Source: Bradyrhizobium cosmicum
GTDB taxonomy: Bacteria; Pseudomonadota; Alphaproteobacteria; Rhizobiales; Xanthobacteraceae
Assembly: GCF_007290395.2 (NCBI RefSeq)
Contig: NZ_CP041656.2
Location: 1,674,001 to 1,738,000, forward strand
DNA: 64,000 nucleotides
Direction of reading: 5' to 3'
In this document: in pieces, positions 37,203 to 46,089 of the stretch
Layout of the letters: each line of letters begins with the position of its first letter
Position numbering within the stretch: the first letter of the stretch is position 1
Notes under the pieces: model-generated
Told to the model about the DNA's origin: nothing
Database searches by the model: none
The model's input: the letters and a program-made list of their open reading frames with translations, nothing else
Made by a program: the position numbers and the translations under genes

Positions 37203-38258
37203 TCAGCGCAGGCTGGCGTTGAGCTTGTCCAGCGCCGCCGAGCCCGGGCATAGCGTGTCCGCTTCCAGCGTGTTGAGCGGCGTCTCGACCGTGTTAAGAT
37301 GGGCGTGCAGATCGTCCGCGTCGGGATCGACGTAGAGCAGGCCGGTGACGATCTGGCCTTTCGCTGCATGTTTTGCGAGGAAGGCCTGGGCCCCCAGCCG
37401 ATCGTGCGGATCGTAGTCGGCGTCGATCTTGCGCAGCGCGATCTTGCTGCCGTCATGCTGCTCGACCACCTGCACCGTGCCCGGCGCATAGTCGACCGCG
37501 ATCGGATCGCGGCCGACCAGCACATCGAGCCGGTTCACAGCATCGTTGTGCTCGCGGACATAATCGAAACTCTTGGTCGAACCGGCGTGGTTGTTGAAGG
37601 CGATGCAGGGGCTGATGACGTCGATGAAGGACGCGCCCTTGTGGCCGATCGCGGCTGCGATCAGCGGCACCAGCTGGGTCTTGTCGCCGGAGAACGAGCG
37701 CGCCACGAAGGTCGCACCCAGCTGCAGGGCGATCGCGACGAGGTCGATGGCGTTGTCGGTGTTGGTGACGCCCTTCTTGGACTTCGAGCCGCGGTCGGCA
37801 GTCGCCGAGAATTGGCCCTTGGTCAGGCCGTAGACGCCGTTGTTCTCGACGATATAGGTCATGTTGACGCCGCGCCGGATCGAATGCGCGAACTGGCCGA
37901 AGCCGATCGAGGCGGAATCGCCGTCGCCGGAAACGCCGAGATAGATCAAGTCGCGGTTGGCGAGGTTGGCGCCGGTCAGCACGCTTGGCATGCGGCCGTG
38001 GACGGTGTTGAAGCCGTGCGAGTTGCCGAGGAAGTAGTCCGGCGTCTTCGACGAGCAGCCGATGCCGGAGATCTTCGCCACCCGGTGCGGCTCGATCGAC
38101 AGCTCGTAGCAGGCCTCGATGATCGAGGCCGTGATCGAATCGTGGCCGCAGCCGGCGCACAGCGTCGAGATCTTGCCCTCGTAGTCGCGGTGGGTGTAGC
38201 CGAGCTCGTTCTTCTTGAGGCCCGGATGATGGAATTTCGGCTTGGCGATATAGGTCAT
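37203..38258 (-). CDS. korB: 2-oxoacid:acceptor oxidoreductase, beta subunit
   Basis: The beta subunit carries thiamine diphosphate and one [4Fe-4S] cluster and, with KorA, oxidatively decarboxylates a 2-oxoacid (2-oxoglutarate is likely) to the acyl-CoA. The 351-residue protein has CAGCGH near 35-40, SGIGCSSKTP and the ThDP motif GDGDSASIGFGQFAHSIRR followed by IVENNGVYGLTKG. It overlaps korA by four bases. Length and motifs fit the KorB/OorB group. The substrate is inferred from family and is not shown by the sequence. Confidence 0.92.
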   Translation of the reverse strand: MTYIAKPKFHHPGLKKNELGYTHRDYEGKISTLCAGCGHDSITASIIEACYELSIEPHRVAKISGIGCSSKTPDYFLGNSHGFNTVHGRMPSVLTGANLANRDLIYLGVSGDGDSASIGFGQFAHSIRRGVNMTYIVENNGVYGLTKGQFSATADRGSKSKKGVTNTDNAIDLVAIALQLGATFVARSFSGDKTQLVPLIAAAIGHKGASFIDVISPCIAFNNHAGSTKSFDYVREHNDAVNRLDVLVGRDPIAVDYAPGTVQVVEQHDGSKIALRKIDADYDPHDRLGAQAFLAKHAAKGQIVTGLLYVDPDADDLHAHLNTVETPLNTLEADTLCPGSAALDKLNASLR

Positions 38259-40102
38259 GACACGGCCTTGCGGAGCGGGGTCACCTTGAGGTGATCCTGG
38301 TGGTCGCCAATGGCTTTTGCGATGAAGCGGGCGGTGATCGGGGTGCCGTCGTAATGCACTATCGGCACGAGGCGCACGGGGTCGATGCCGTTCTCGTTGA
38401 CGATGAGCTGGCGCAGCTGGCTGTCGCGGTTCTGCTCGACCACGTAGACGAAGTCGTGCTCGGCGAGGAAGCTCGCCACGCTCGAATGGAACGGGAAGGC
38501 GCGGATGCGCAGGCGGTCGAGTTGATGTCCGCGCGCCTCCAGCAATCCGATCGCCTCGTCCATCGCCGGCGAGGTCGAGCCGAAATAGATCACGCCATAT
38601 TTGGTCGGCCGTTCCGCGTTAGCCTGCAGCGGCCGTGGCACCAGATCCTGCGCAGTCTCGAACTTGCGGACGAGACGCTGCATGTTGTCGGCATAGACCG
38701 AGCCTTCCTCGGAGTAGCGCGCGTAGCGATCACGCGACGTGCCGCGGGTGAAATAGGAGCCCTTGGTCGGATGCGTGCCGGGATAGGTGCGGTAGGGGAT
38801 GCCGTCGCCATCGACGTCGAGATAGCGGCCGAAGTCGCGGCCCTGTTCCAGCATCTCCGCGGTCATCACCTTGCCGCGGTCATACTGCTTGGAATCGTCC
38901 CATTTCAGCGGACGGCAGAGCCGGTGGTTCATGCCGATGTCGAGGTCGAGCATCAGGAAGATCGTGGTCTGCAACCGCTCGGCCAGATCGAAAGCCGCTG
39001 CCGCGAACTCGAAGGCTTCAGCCGGATCCTCCGGGAACAGCAGCACATGCTTGGTGTCGCCGTGCGAGGCATAGGCGCAGGCGATGATGTCGCATTGCTG
39101 GGTCCGGGTCGGCATGCCCGTGGAGGGGCCGGCGCGCTGGATGTTCATGATCACCGCCGGGATCTCGGCGAAGTACGACAGGCCGATGAACTCGGTCATC
39201 AGCGAGATGCCGGGGCCGGAGGTGGCGGTGAACGCGCGCGCGCCGTTCCAGGAGGCGCCAATGACGATGCCGATGGAAGCCAGTTCGTCCTCGCCTTGCA
39301 CGATCGCGTATTTCGCCTTGCCGGTCTCGGGGTCGTGCCGGTACTTCTTGCAATGGGCGGTGAAAGCCTCCGCCACCGACGATGACGGCGTGATCGGATA
39401 CCAGGCGCACACCGTGGCGCCGCCATAGACGGCGCCGAGCGCAGCCGCGCTGTTGCCCTCGATGAAGATGCGGTCGCCGACCTTGTCGGACTTCTTCACC
39501 CGCAGCCCGATCGGGCATTTCAAATTCTGCAGCGCCCAGTCGCGGCCGAGATGCAGCGCGTGAACGTTGGAGGACAAGAGCTTCTCCTTGCCCTTGTACT
39601 GCTCGCCGATCAGCTGCTCGATCAGCTTCGGGTCCATGTCCAGCAGCGCCGAGAGCGCGCCCAAATAGATGATGTTCTTGAACAGCTGGCGCTGGCGCGG
39701 ATCGGTGTAGGTCGAGTTGGTGATCGCGGTGAGGGGTACGCCAATCACGGTGATGTCGTCGCGGAATTTGGTCGACGGCATCGGCTTGGTGGAATCGTAG
39801 AACAGATAGCCGCCGGGCTCGATGCCGGCGACGTCCTTGTCCCAGGTCTGCGGGTTCATCGCCACCATCATGTCGACGCCGCCGCGGGCGCCGAGATGGC
39901 CGTCTTCCGTCACCCGCACCTCGTACCAGGTCGGCAGGCCCTGGATGTTGGAGGGGAAGATGTTGCGGGGGCTCACCGGTACGCCATGGCGCAGGATCGC
40001 GCGCGCGAACATCTCGTTGGCACTGGCCGAGCCCGAGCCGTTGACGTTGGCGAAACGGACGACGAAGTCGTTTACGCTGCTGAGCGGCTTTTTGTCGGAC
40101 AT
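38255..40102 (-). CDS. korA: 2-oxoacid:acceptor oxidoreductase, fused gamma-alpha subunit
   Basis: This 615-residue subunit joins the gamma domain (about 10-190, starting VRFANVNGSGSASANEM) and the alpha domain with WYPITPSSSVAEAF, the signature of 2-oxoglutarate- or 2-oxoacid-type enzymes. A long conserved QGEDELASIGIVIGASWNGARAF-like region follows. The start is the ATG at 40102; it lies inside the tail of the upstream flavoprotein gene (31-base overlap), so expression is coupled. Such enzymes can run oxidatively with a ferredoxin or, here perhaps, with the neighbouring NAD(P)-linked flavoprotein. Confidence 0.92.
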   Translation of the reverse strand: MSDKKPLSSVNDFVVRFANVNGSGSASANEMFARAILRHGVPVSPRNIFPSNIQGLPTWYEVRVTEDGHLGARGGVDMMVAMNPQTWDKDVAGIEPGGYLFYDSTKPMPSTKFRDDITVIGVPLTAITNSTYTDPRQRQLFKNIIYLGALSALLDMDPKLIEQLIGEQYKGKEKLLSSNVHALHLGRDWALQNLKCPIGLRVKKSDKVGDRIFIEGNSAAALGAVYGGATVCAWYPITPSSSVAEAFTAHCKKYRHDPETGKAKYAIVQGEDELASIGIVIGASWNGARAFTATSGPGISLMTEFIGLSYFAEIPAVIMNIQRAGPSTGMPTRTQQCDIIACAYASHGDTKHVLLFPEDPAEAFEFAAAAFDLAERLQTTIFLMLDLDIGMNHRLCRPLKWDDSKQYDRGKVMTAEMLEQGRDFGRYLDVDGDGIPYRTYPGTHPTKGSYFTRGTSRDRYARYSEEGSVYADNMQRLVRKFETAQDLVPRPLQANAERPTKYGVIYFGSTSPAMDEAIGLLEARGHQLDRLRIRAFPFHSSVASFLAEHDFVYVVEQNRDSQLRQLIVNENGIDPVRLVPIVHYDGTPITARFIAKAIGDHQDHLKVTPLRKAVS

Positions 40103-41871
40103 GTCGAACCTGCGTGAGTCATTTCGATGAGATATTTCTGCATGTCCCAGGCTCCGGTGGGACAACGCTCGGCGCACAGCCCGCAATGCAGGCAGACATC
40201 CTCGTCCTTGACCATGACGCGCCCGGTCTTGAGGTCACTGGAGACGTAAAGGTCCTGGTCCGGATGCAGCGACGGCGCCTTCAGCCGCTGGCGCAGATCG
40301 GCTTCTTCACCGTTGTTGGTGAAGGTGATGCAGTCCATCGGGCAGATGTCGACGCAGGCGTCGCACTCGATGCAGAGCGAGGTCGAGAACACGGTCTGGA
40401 CGTCGCAGTTCAGGCAGCGCTCGGCCTCCCCGAGCGCGAGCTTGACGTCGTAGCCGAGCTCGACCTCGGTGCGGATGTCCTTCAGCGCGATCACCTTGTC
40501 GCGATGCGGCACCTTGAAGCGCTTGTCGTTGGAGATGTCGTTGTCATAGCTCCATTCATGGATGCCCATCTTCTGCGAGGAGATTTGCACCTCCGGCAGC
40601 GGCCGCTCGGTGATGTCCTCTCCCGAGAGCAGCTTATGGATCGACAGCGCGGCGTCATGGCCTTGCGCCACCGCCCAGATGATATTTTTGGGGCCGAACG
40701 CGGCGTCGCCGCCGAAGAACACCTTCGGATTGGTCGAGACGAAGGTCTTCGGGTCGACCTTCGGCATATTCCACTTGTCGAACTCGATGCCGCAGTCGCG
40801 CTCGATCCAGGGGAAGGCGTTCTCCTGGCCGACCGCGACCAGCACGTCGTCGCATGCGATGGTCTGGTCCGGCTCGCCCGACGGCACGAGGTTACGCTTG
40901 CCCTTGGCATCGTATTCGGCCTTCACTTTCTGGAAGGTGATGCCGGTGAGCTTGCCATTGTCGTGAACGAAGGCAACGGGGACGAGGAAGTTGAGGATCG
41001 GAATATCCTCGTGGAGCGCGTCTTCCTTCTCCCACGGCGAGGCCTTCATCTCCTCGAAGCCGGAGCGCACGATCACCTTGACGTCTTCGCCGCCGAGCCT
41101 GCGCGCGGTGCGGCAGCAATCCATCGCGGTGTTGCCGCCGCCGAGCACGATGACGCGCTTGCCGATCTTGTCGGTGTGGCCGAACGACACTGACGACAGC
41201 CAGTCGATGCCGATGTGGATGTTGCCGGCCGCCTCTTTCCGGCCCGGAATGTCGAGCTCGCGTCCGCGCGGCGCGCCGGAGCCAACGAAGATCGCGTCAT
41301 ACTTCTCCGCGAGCAGCGCCTTCATGCTCTCGATGCGGTGACCGCCCTTGAAGTCGACGCCGAGACCCAGGATGTAGCCGGTCTCCTCGTCGATGACGGA
41401 GTTAGGCAGGCGGAATTTCGGGATCTGCGTCCGCATCATGCCGCCGGCTTCGGGGTCGCCGTCGAACACCGTGCAGTGATAGCCGAGCGGCGCGAGATCG
41501 CGCGCCACCGTCAGCGAGGCCGGGCCACCGCCGACGAAGGCGACGCGCTTGCCGTTCTTCGCGGAAGGGCGCGGCAGGCGCTGCGTGATGTCGTCCTTGA
41601 AATCAGCGGCGACGCGCTTGAGGCGGCAGATCGCGACCGGCGTCTCCTCGACGCGTCCGCGGCGGCACGCCGGCTCGCACGGACGATCGCAGGTGCGTCC
41701 CAGGATTCCGGGAAACACGTTCGACTTCCAATTGATCATGTAGGCGTCGCTGTAGCGGCCTTGCGCGATCAGTCGGATGTATTCGGGAACCGGTGTGTGC
41801 GCAGGACAGGCCCATTGGCAATCGACCACTTTGTGAAAGTAGTCGGGGGCCGCAATATCGGTCGGTTTCAT
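40072..41871 (-). CDS. GltD-like FAD/NAD(P) oxidoreductase with added ferredoxin domain
   Basis: The 599-residue iron-sulfur flavoprotein has an N-terminal Cys-rich domain (CQWACPAH, then GRTCDRPCEPACRRG), an FAD-binding GGGPASLTVARDL near 114, an NAD(P)-binding LGGGNTAMDCCRTARR and a C-terminal two-cluster ferredoxin-like region. The two cluster motifs are CIECDACVDICP and CLHCGLCAERCP. It resembles the glutamate synthase small subunit but has no large-subunit partner; instead it is the first gene of an operon with korA and korB. It probably passes electrons between the Kor enzyme and NADP(H) or NAD(H) (inference). Confidence 0.88.
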   Translation of the reverse strand: MKPTDIAAPDYFHKVVDCQWACPAHTPVPEYIRLIAQGRYSDAYMINWKSNVFPGILGRTCDRPCEPACRRGRVEETPVAICRLKRVAADFKDDITQRLPRPSAKNGKRVAFVGGGPASLTVARDLAPLGYHCTVFDGDPEAGGMMRTQIPKFRLPNSVIDEETGYILGLGVDFKGGHRIESMKALLAEKYDAIFVGSGAPRGRELDIPGRKEAAGNIHIGIDWLSSVSFGHTDKIGKRVIVLGGGNTAMDCCRTARRLGGEDVKVIVRSGFEEMKASPWEKEDALHEDIPILNFLVPVAFVHDNGKLTGITFQKVKAEYDAKGKRNLVPSGEPDQTIACDDVLVAVGQENAFPWIERDCGIEFDKWNMPKVDPKTFVSTNPKVFFGGDAAFGPKNIIWAVAQGHDAALSIHKLLSGEDITERPLPEVQISSQKMGIHEWSYDNDISNDKRFKVPHRDKVIALKDIRTEVELGYDVKLALGEAERCLNCDVQTVFSTSLCIECDACVDICPMDCITFTNNGEEADLRQRLKAPSLHPDQDLYVSSDLKTGRVMVKDEDVCLHCGLCAERCPTGAWDMQKYLIEMTHAGSTCPTKSRSAA

Positions 41872-42110
41872 TCCTACCCTGTCCGCGCAGGCTCAAGGAC
41901 CCCGCGGCCTTTTCTTGAGCTTGTCGGACGCTTAATGCGCGTCGATCTGGTTTCTGAATGACGTCATTGGGTTAGCTTATTAGAACCGTTCCGAAGTACA
42001 ACGGCAAATTTTCGCGATGACCCGCTTTCATGTGAGCTGCGCGCGCACAGCATTAACGCGCCGCGCCCACCGATGCGGCGGTGCAATATGCTGCGCTGCA
42101 GATGAAGGCC
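41872..42110. promoter_or_regulatory. Upstream region of the kor operon, with a 12-base palindrome
   Basis: The perfect palindrome AATGACGTCATT lies at 41957-41968, about 90 bases before the flavoprotein start. Downstream of it, GGTTAGC and AGAACC form a weaker inverted repeat. I see no FixK/FNR-type box. Confidence 0.35.
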
Positions 42111-42788
42111 TCACCTGTGCGCGATGTCGCTCTTCGCCAGGTCCCACATCAGGCTGTAGGTGCCGACGGAGATGGGAAGCGGAAAGGGCGCTGCAGCCGG
42201 GCCGGTGAAGCGTTCGGCGATCACGGCAGAGACGGCGCCGACATGCGTGCCGTCGATCAGCACGAACCAGTCGCGTGCGCCTTCGTTGCGCGTTGCCGGA
42301 ATATCCGCCGTTGCGCCGGATAATTCCGGCTCGCTCTCGAGCAGATGCATCGAGATGATGCCCTCGTGCGTCTCGGGCGCCAGCTTTTCTTGCAGTGCAT
42401 CACGCCATGCGCCTGCATTGTCCGCTGTCGGCCGCAGCCGCACCAGGCCGAGCGCGGCGCCGCGACCGCTGCCCTTGCTGATGGTGATGCGCGCGACGAC
42501 GCGCAGCATGTTCTTGAAATGCGCCATGGTTCGCCGCGACCATTCGGTCTGATTGGCGAGCCGCGTCCGATAGGCGGGACTGTCGAGCACGTCGAGCGTC
42601 GCGGTCGAATACAGCGAGAGATATTTGGGATCGGCGGCGTGCGCGACATAGCGCCGCGCCTCCAGAAAACCCTCGATCGCCACGCGCTCTTCCAGATGCT
42701 CGCGATCGTACCAGCGGTTGAAATCGGGCTCATTCGCTTTGTCGATGTTCATCGACGTCAGCAGCATGCCTTTCCCGGCGAGCGGCAT
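42111..42788 (-). CDS. Dimeric alpha/beta-barrel-like protein, possibly DUF4286
   Basis: The role is unknown. The 225-residue protein appears to hold two ferredoxin-like halves: the first around LLTSMNIDKANEPDFNRWYDREHLEERVAI (EthD/DUF4286-like, residues 9-38), the second around GIISMHLLESEPELS. I chose the ATG at 42788, preceded by AAAGGA; a TTG at 42812 adds eight residues. It lies 25 bases after the proline-iminopeptidase-like gene and so is the last gene of the pqq transcript. Whether it has anything to do with PQQ is open. Confidence 0.65.
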   Translation of the reverse strand: MPLAGKGMLLTSMNIDKANEPDFNRWYDREHLEERVAIEGFLEARRYVAHAADPKYLSLYSTATLDVLDSPAYRTRLANQTEWSRRTMAHFKNMLRVVARITISKGSGRGAALGLVRLRPTADNAGAWRDALQEKLAPETHEGIISMHLLESEPELSGATADIPATRNEGARDWFVLIDGTHVGAVSAVIAERFTGPAAAPFPLPISVGTYSLMWDLAKSDIAHR

Positions 42789-42813
42789 TTTCTTGTTGTC
42801 CTTTTTTCGCAAA

Positions 42814-43800
42814 TTAGCGCGCGGCCTTCGACGCGAGCTCCGCGATCGACTTCATGACCGCGTCCCGCACGCCGGCATCATAGAGCGAATGTCCGGCCTC
42901 TTCCACGATCCTGACCTCGGAACCCGGCCAAACTTTCGCGAGCGCCTGCGATGTCTCGGGTGGGCACAACAGATCGTAGCGGCCCTGCACGATGATGCCG
43001 GGAATGCCGGCGAGCTGACCGGCGTTCCGCAACAACTGGTTCTCGCTCATGAAGCTGTCGTGCACGAAATAATGCGCCTCCATGAACGGCGTCGCCGGCA
43101 ATGTGCGCCAGACGTTCAGCGAGGCGAGGTCGATCCGCGTCCTGGCCGGCTTATGCTCGGACAAGGCGCGTTCGGTATCGTGCCAGGCGCGCGACGCCGG
43201 GCCGTGGACGGACGGATCGGCATCGAGGATGCGACGATAGTAGGCTTCCACCGGCCGCTCGCGCTGCTCGGGCGGCAGCACGCTCAGAAAATCCTCGTAG
43301 AGCGCAGGATAGAATTGCGACAGGCGCGAGGTGAAAGCCGTCTCGACTTCTGCTCGGGTGCCCAGGAACGTCGCGCGCAGCGCGATGCCGGAGACGCGCT
43401 CGGGATGCGCCTCTGCATAAGCCAGCGCCAACGTCGCGCCCCAGGAGCCGCCGACCACCATCCAGCGCGCGATGCCGAATTTCTCGCGGATCGTCTCCAT
43501 GTCCGCGATCAGATGCGCGGTGGTGTTGTGCGTGCGCGATCCCTTGGGACGGCTGCGGCCGCAGCCGCGCTGGTCGAACAGCACCGCATGCATGCGCTCG
43601 GGATCGAACAGCCGGCGATGATCGGGCTGGCAGCCGCTGCCGGGGCCACCGTGCAGGTAAACGGCGGGGATTCCGTCGGCGCGGCCGACGCTCTCGACAT
43701 AGAGCTCGTGGCCGTCGCCGACATCGATCATCTCGGAGGTCAGCGGTGCAAAGGGATCGGCACGTTTGGCGGATGCGGCCGCATCGGCGTCAGGCATCAT
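42814..43800 (-). CDS. pip: Proline iminopeptidase-like alpha/beta hydrolase (S33) in the pqq operon
   Basis: S33 proline iminopeptidases remove N-terminal proline from peptides in the cytoplasm. The 328-residue protein has the oxyanion HGGPGSGCQPDHRRLFDP, DQRGCGRS, the nucleophile Ser in GGSWGATLAL, Asp in GRYDLLCPP and His in EEAGHSLYD, all typical. The start at 43800 (or 43797) lies inside the end of pqqE, so it is translated with the pqq genes. No PqqF/PqqG M16 protease is in the window, so a role in trimming the PqqA peptide is possible but unproven. Confidence 0.9.
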   Translation of the reverse strand: MMPDADAAASAKRADPFAPLTSEMIDVGDGHELYVESVGRADGIPAVYLHGGPGSGCQPDHRRLFDPERMHAVLFDQRGCGRSRPKGSRTHNTTAHLIADMETIREKFGIARWMVVGGSWGATLALAYAEAHPERVSGIALRATFLGTRAEVETAFTSRLSQFYPALYEDFLSVLPPEQRERPVEAYYRRILDADPSVHGPASRAWHDTERALSEHKPARTRIDLASLNVWRTLPATPFMEAHYFVHDSFMSENQLLRNAGQLAGIPGIIVQGRYDLLCPPETSQALAKVWPGSEVRIVEEAGHSLYDAGVRDAVMKSIAELASKAAR

Positions 43801-44989
43801 CGCCGGATTCCAGAGTGCCGCCGGCGAAATTGCGATAGAGGAAGCGGTTGGTCTCGCCCTCGGCCTCACGCTCGGCCTGCTTGAAGATGGTCTCGTGCAG
43901 CGGCGACAGCGCGCAGGCGGGGTCGGTGTTGGCGGCATCGCCGGTCAGCGCGAAGGCCTGGCAGCGGCAGCCGCCGAAATCGATCTCGCGGAATTCGCAA
44001 CTCTTGCACGGCTCCTTCATCCAGCCGGTGCCGCGATAGCGGTTGAAGGCCTCCGAGTTCTGCCAGATCCAGGCGATCGAATGGTTCGAGCGCACCGACT
44101 CGAAGTCGAGCCCGGTGATGCTCTCGGCGGCGTGGCACGGCAGCACCTTGCCGGCGGGCGAGATGTTGAAGAACTGCCGGCCCCAGCCGCCCATGCACTT
44201 CTTCGGCCGCAGCGCGTAGTAATCCGGCACGACGTAGTCGATCGACAGCCGGCCCTTGAGCCGCTCGCGCGCCTCCTCGACGATTTCAGTGCATTCGTCG
44301 AGCTGCGCCACCGTCGGCATCAGCGCGGCGCGGTTCTTCAGCGCCCAGCCGTAATATTGCACGTTGGCGACCTCGAGCCGGTCGGCGTCCAGATCGACAG
44401 ACATCTGGATGATGTCGGGGAGCTGGTGCAAATTCTGCCGGTGCATCACCGCGTTCACGGTGAGCGGCAAATCGAGCTCGCGCGTCCATCTTGCCACCTC
44501 TAACTTCTTGCGGTGGCCGCCTCTGTAGCCGGCGACGCGGTCGGCGAGGCCTTCCTCGACGCCCTGGAAGCTGATCTGCACATGGCAGAGCCCGGCATCG
44601 GCAAGTTCGCTCAGCCGCTCGCGCGTCAGCAGCACGGCCGAGGTGATCAGGTTGGTGTAGAGGCCGACGTCGGTCGCATGCTTGACCAGCTCGACGAGGT
44701 CTTTCCGCGCCGTCGGCTCGCCGCCGGAGAAATGCACCTGCAGCACGCCGATCTCGGCGAGCTCGCTCAGCACCTTCTTCCATTCGTCGGTGGTCAGTTC
44801 CTTGCCGGAGCGATCGAGCTCCACGGGGTTGGAGCAATACGGGCATTGCAGCGGGCAGCGATGGGTGATCTCGAGCAGCACCGCGAGCGGAATGCCAAAC
44901 GTCTCCGCCGTCGAGCGGCCCTTCTCCAGCACCGCGAGGCTGTCGCTGGTGTCGGGTGGAATGGCGGGATGGCCGAGCACATCGCTCAT
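43790..44989 (-). CDS. pqqE: PqqE, radical SAM enzyme of PQQ synthesis
   Basis: PqqE forms the first carbon-carbon bond between Glu and Tyr of PqqA, working with PqqD. The 399-residue protein has the radical-SAM CPLQCPYC near 50-57, HFSGGEPTARKDL, and the SPASM-type auxiliary cluster cysteines in the C-terminal part (KKCMGGWG, PCHAAESI, CKSCEFREIDFGGCRCQ). The length is slightly above the family's about 380. It overlaps pqqD by four bases and the S33 hydrolase gene by about ten. Confidence 0.97.
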   Translation of the reverse strand: MSDVLGHPAIPPDTSDSLAVLEKGRSTAETFGIPLAVLLEITHRCPLQCPYCSNPVELDRSGKELTTDEWKKVLSELAEIGVLQVHFSGGEPTARKDLVELVKHATDVGLYTNLITSAVLLTRERLSELADAGLCHVQISFQGVEEGLADRVAGYRGGHRKKLEVARWTRELDLPLTVNAVMHRQNLHQLPDIIQMSVDLDADRLEVANVQYYGWALKNRAALMPTVAQLDECTEIVEEARERLKGRLSIDYVVPDYYALRPKKCMGGWGRQFFNISPAGKVLPCHAAESITGLDFESVRSNHSIAWIWQNSEAFNRYRGTGWMKEPCKSCEFREIDFGGCRCQAFALTGDAANTDPACALSPLHETIFKQAEREAEGETNRFLYRNFAGGTLESGDDA

Positions 44990-45297
44990 GATGTCTTCTC
45001 CCGGGCCTCGGTCAGAAAGCCCTTGTCGGCGAGGTCCTGCAGCATGACGATGACGTCGGCGAGGATCGCCTCGCGCGGCGCGGCGTATTTCGCCGCCAGC
45101 TGGTCGGAGACGTCGCCGACGCTGCGCTCGCCGTTGCAGAGCTGCAAGACCTCGACCGCGATCTCGTCCGGGGCCAGCACCCGCTCGGGCGCCAGGATCA
45201 CCCAGACCTTGCGCGTCTCGTCATATTTCAGCTTGGCGTGCCGCGGCAGCACGGGGCGGCTTGCCTCGCTGACGCTGATATGACGCGGCCCGGCCAT
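44986..45297 (-). CDS. pqqD: PqqD, peptide chaperone of PQQ synthesis
   Basis: PqqD binds PqqA and presents it to PqqE. The protein is 103 residues with the RRE-type winged fold seen in the PLKYDETRKVWVILAPER-like N-terminal half and the helical LCNGERSVGDVSDQL and LQDLADKGFL in the C-terminal half. It lies 12 bases after pqqC and overlaps pqqE (ATGA). Confidence 0.95.
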   Translation of the reverse strand: MAGPRHISVSEASRPVLPRHAKLKYDETRKVWVILAPERVLAPDEIAVEVLQLCNGERSVGDVSDQLAAKYAAPREAILADVIVMLQDLADKGFLTEAREKTS

Positions 45298-45309
45298 TTC
45301 CGTTCCTCT

Positions 45310-46089
45310 TCAACCCGCTTTGGGCACGAACGCGCCCGGCGGAATGTTGCCCTCGACATAGGCGTAATAGAGCGCGTCGAGCTGCACCCACAGCACGTTG
45401 GTCTTGAAGATCAGCGCATTGCAGACCGACGCGCGCTGCTCCGGCGTCGTCGCATGGGTCCTGACATAGTCGAGCGCGAAATTGGCGTCGCGCGGCGCCT
45501 GGGTCAGGCGGCGCTTGAAGTAGCTCATGATGTCAGGGTTGACGAAGTCGTAATGCTGCAGCATGCCGGCAATGCGCTCCTCGTGGATGCTGGGCGCGAA
45601 CAATTCGGTCAGCGACGAGGCGATCGCCTCCAGCGGCGACTTCTCGCGGCAATAATGGACATAGGCTTCCACCGCGAAGCGCGTCGCCGGCAGGATGCCC
45701 TCGGTGGATTCCACGTAAGCCGTGTCGAGGCCGAGGCCGTCGGTCAGCTTCAGCCAGCGCTCGATGCCGCCCTCGCTGCCGACATCGCCGTCATGGTCCT
45801 CGATCCGGTGCCGCCATTCCAGCCGCGTGGCGCGGTCGCGGAAGCGCGAGATCACCACCGCGTCCTTGATCGGGATCGTGCTCTGGTAATAGTAGCGGTT
45901 CAGCGCCCAGGCCTGCACCTGGCCCTTGTTCAGTTTGCCGCCGTGCAGCAGCTTATGAAACGGGTGCAGGCTGTGATAGCGGGTCGCGCCGATGTGGCGC
46001 AGCGCCGCCTCCAGCTCCTCGGCCGAATTGAGCCTGATGTCCTTGCCGATCGAGAGTGCAGTCATTCCAGTCAGTGACGCGGCATTCAC
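45310..46089 (-). CDS. pqqC: PqqC, final oxidase/cyclase of PQQ synthesis
   Basis: PqqC carries out the last ring closure and eight-electron oxidation to PQQ, using oxygen without a metal or cofactor. The 259-residue helical protein has HPFHKLLHGGKL, WALNRYYYQSTIPIKDA and RIEDHDGD, matching active-site regions of the family. The start is a GTG at 46089 overlapping the pqqB stop (GTGA); an internal ATG at 46065 is also possible. Confidence 0.95.
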   Translation of the reverse strand: MNAASLTGMTALSIGKDIRLNSAEELEAALRHIGATRYHSLHPFHKLLHGGKLNKGQVQAWALNRYYYQSTIPIKDAVVISRFRDRATRLEWRHRIEDHDGDVGSEGGIERWLKLTDGLGLDTAYVESTEGILPATRFAVEAYVHYCREKSPLEAIASSLTELFAPSIHEERIAGMLQHYDFVNPDIMSYFKRRLTQAPRDANFALDYVRTHATTPEQRASVCNALIFKTNVLWVQLDALYYAYVEGNIPPGAFVPKAG

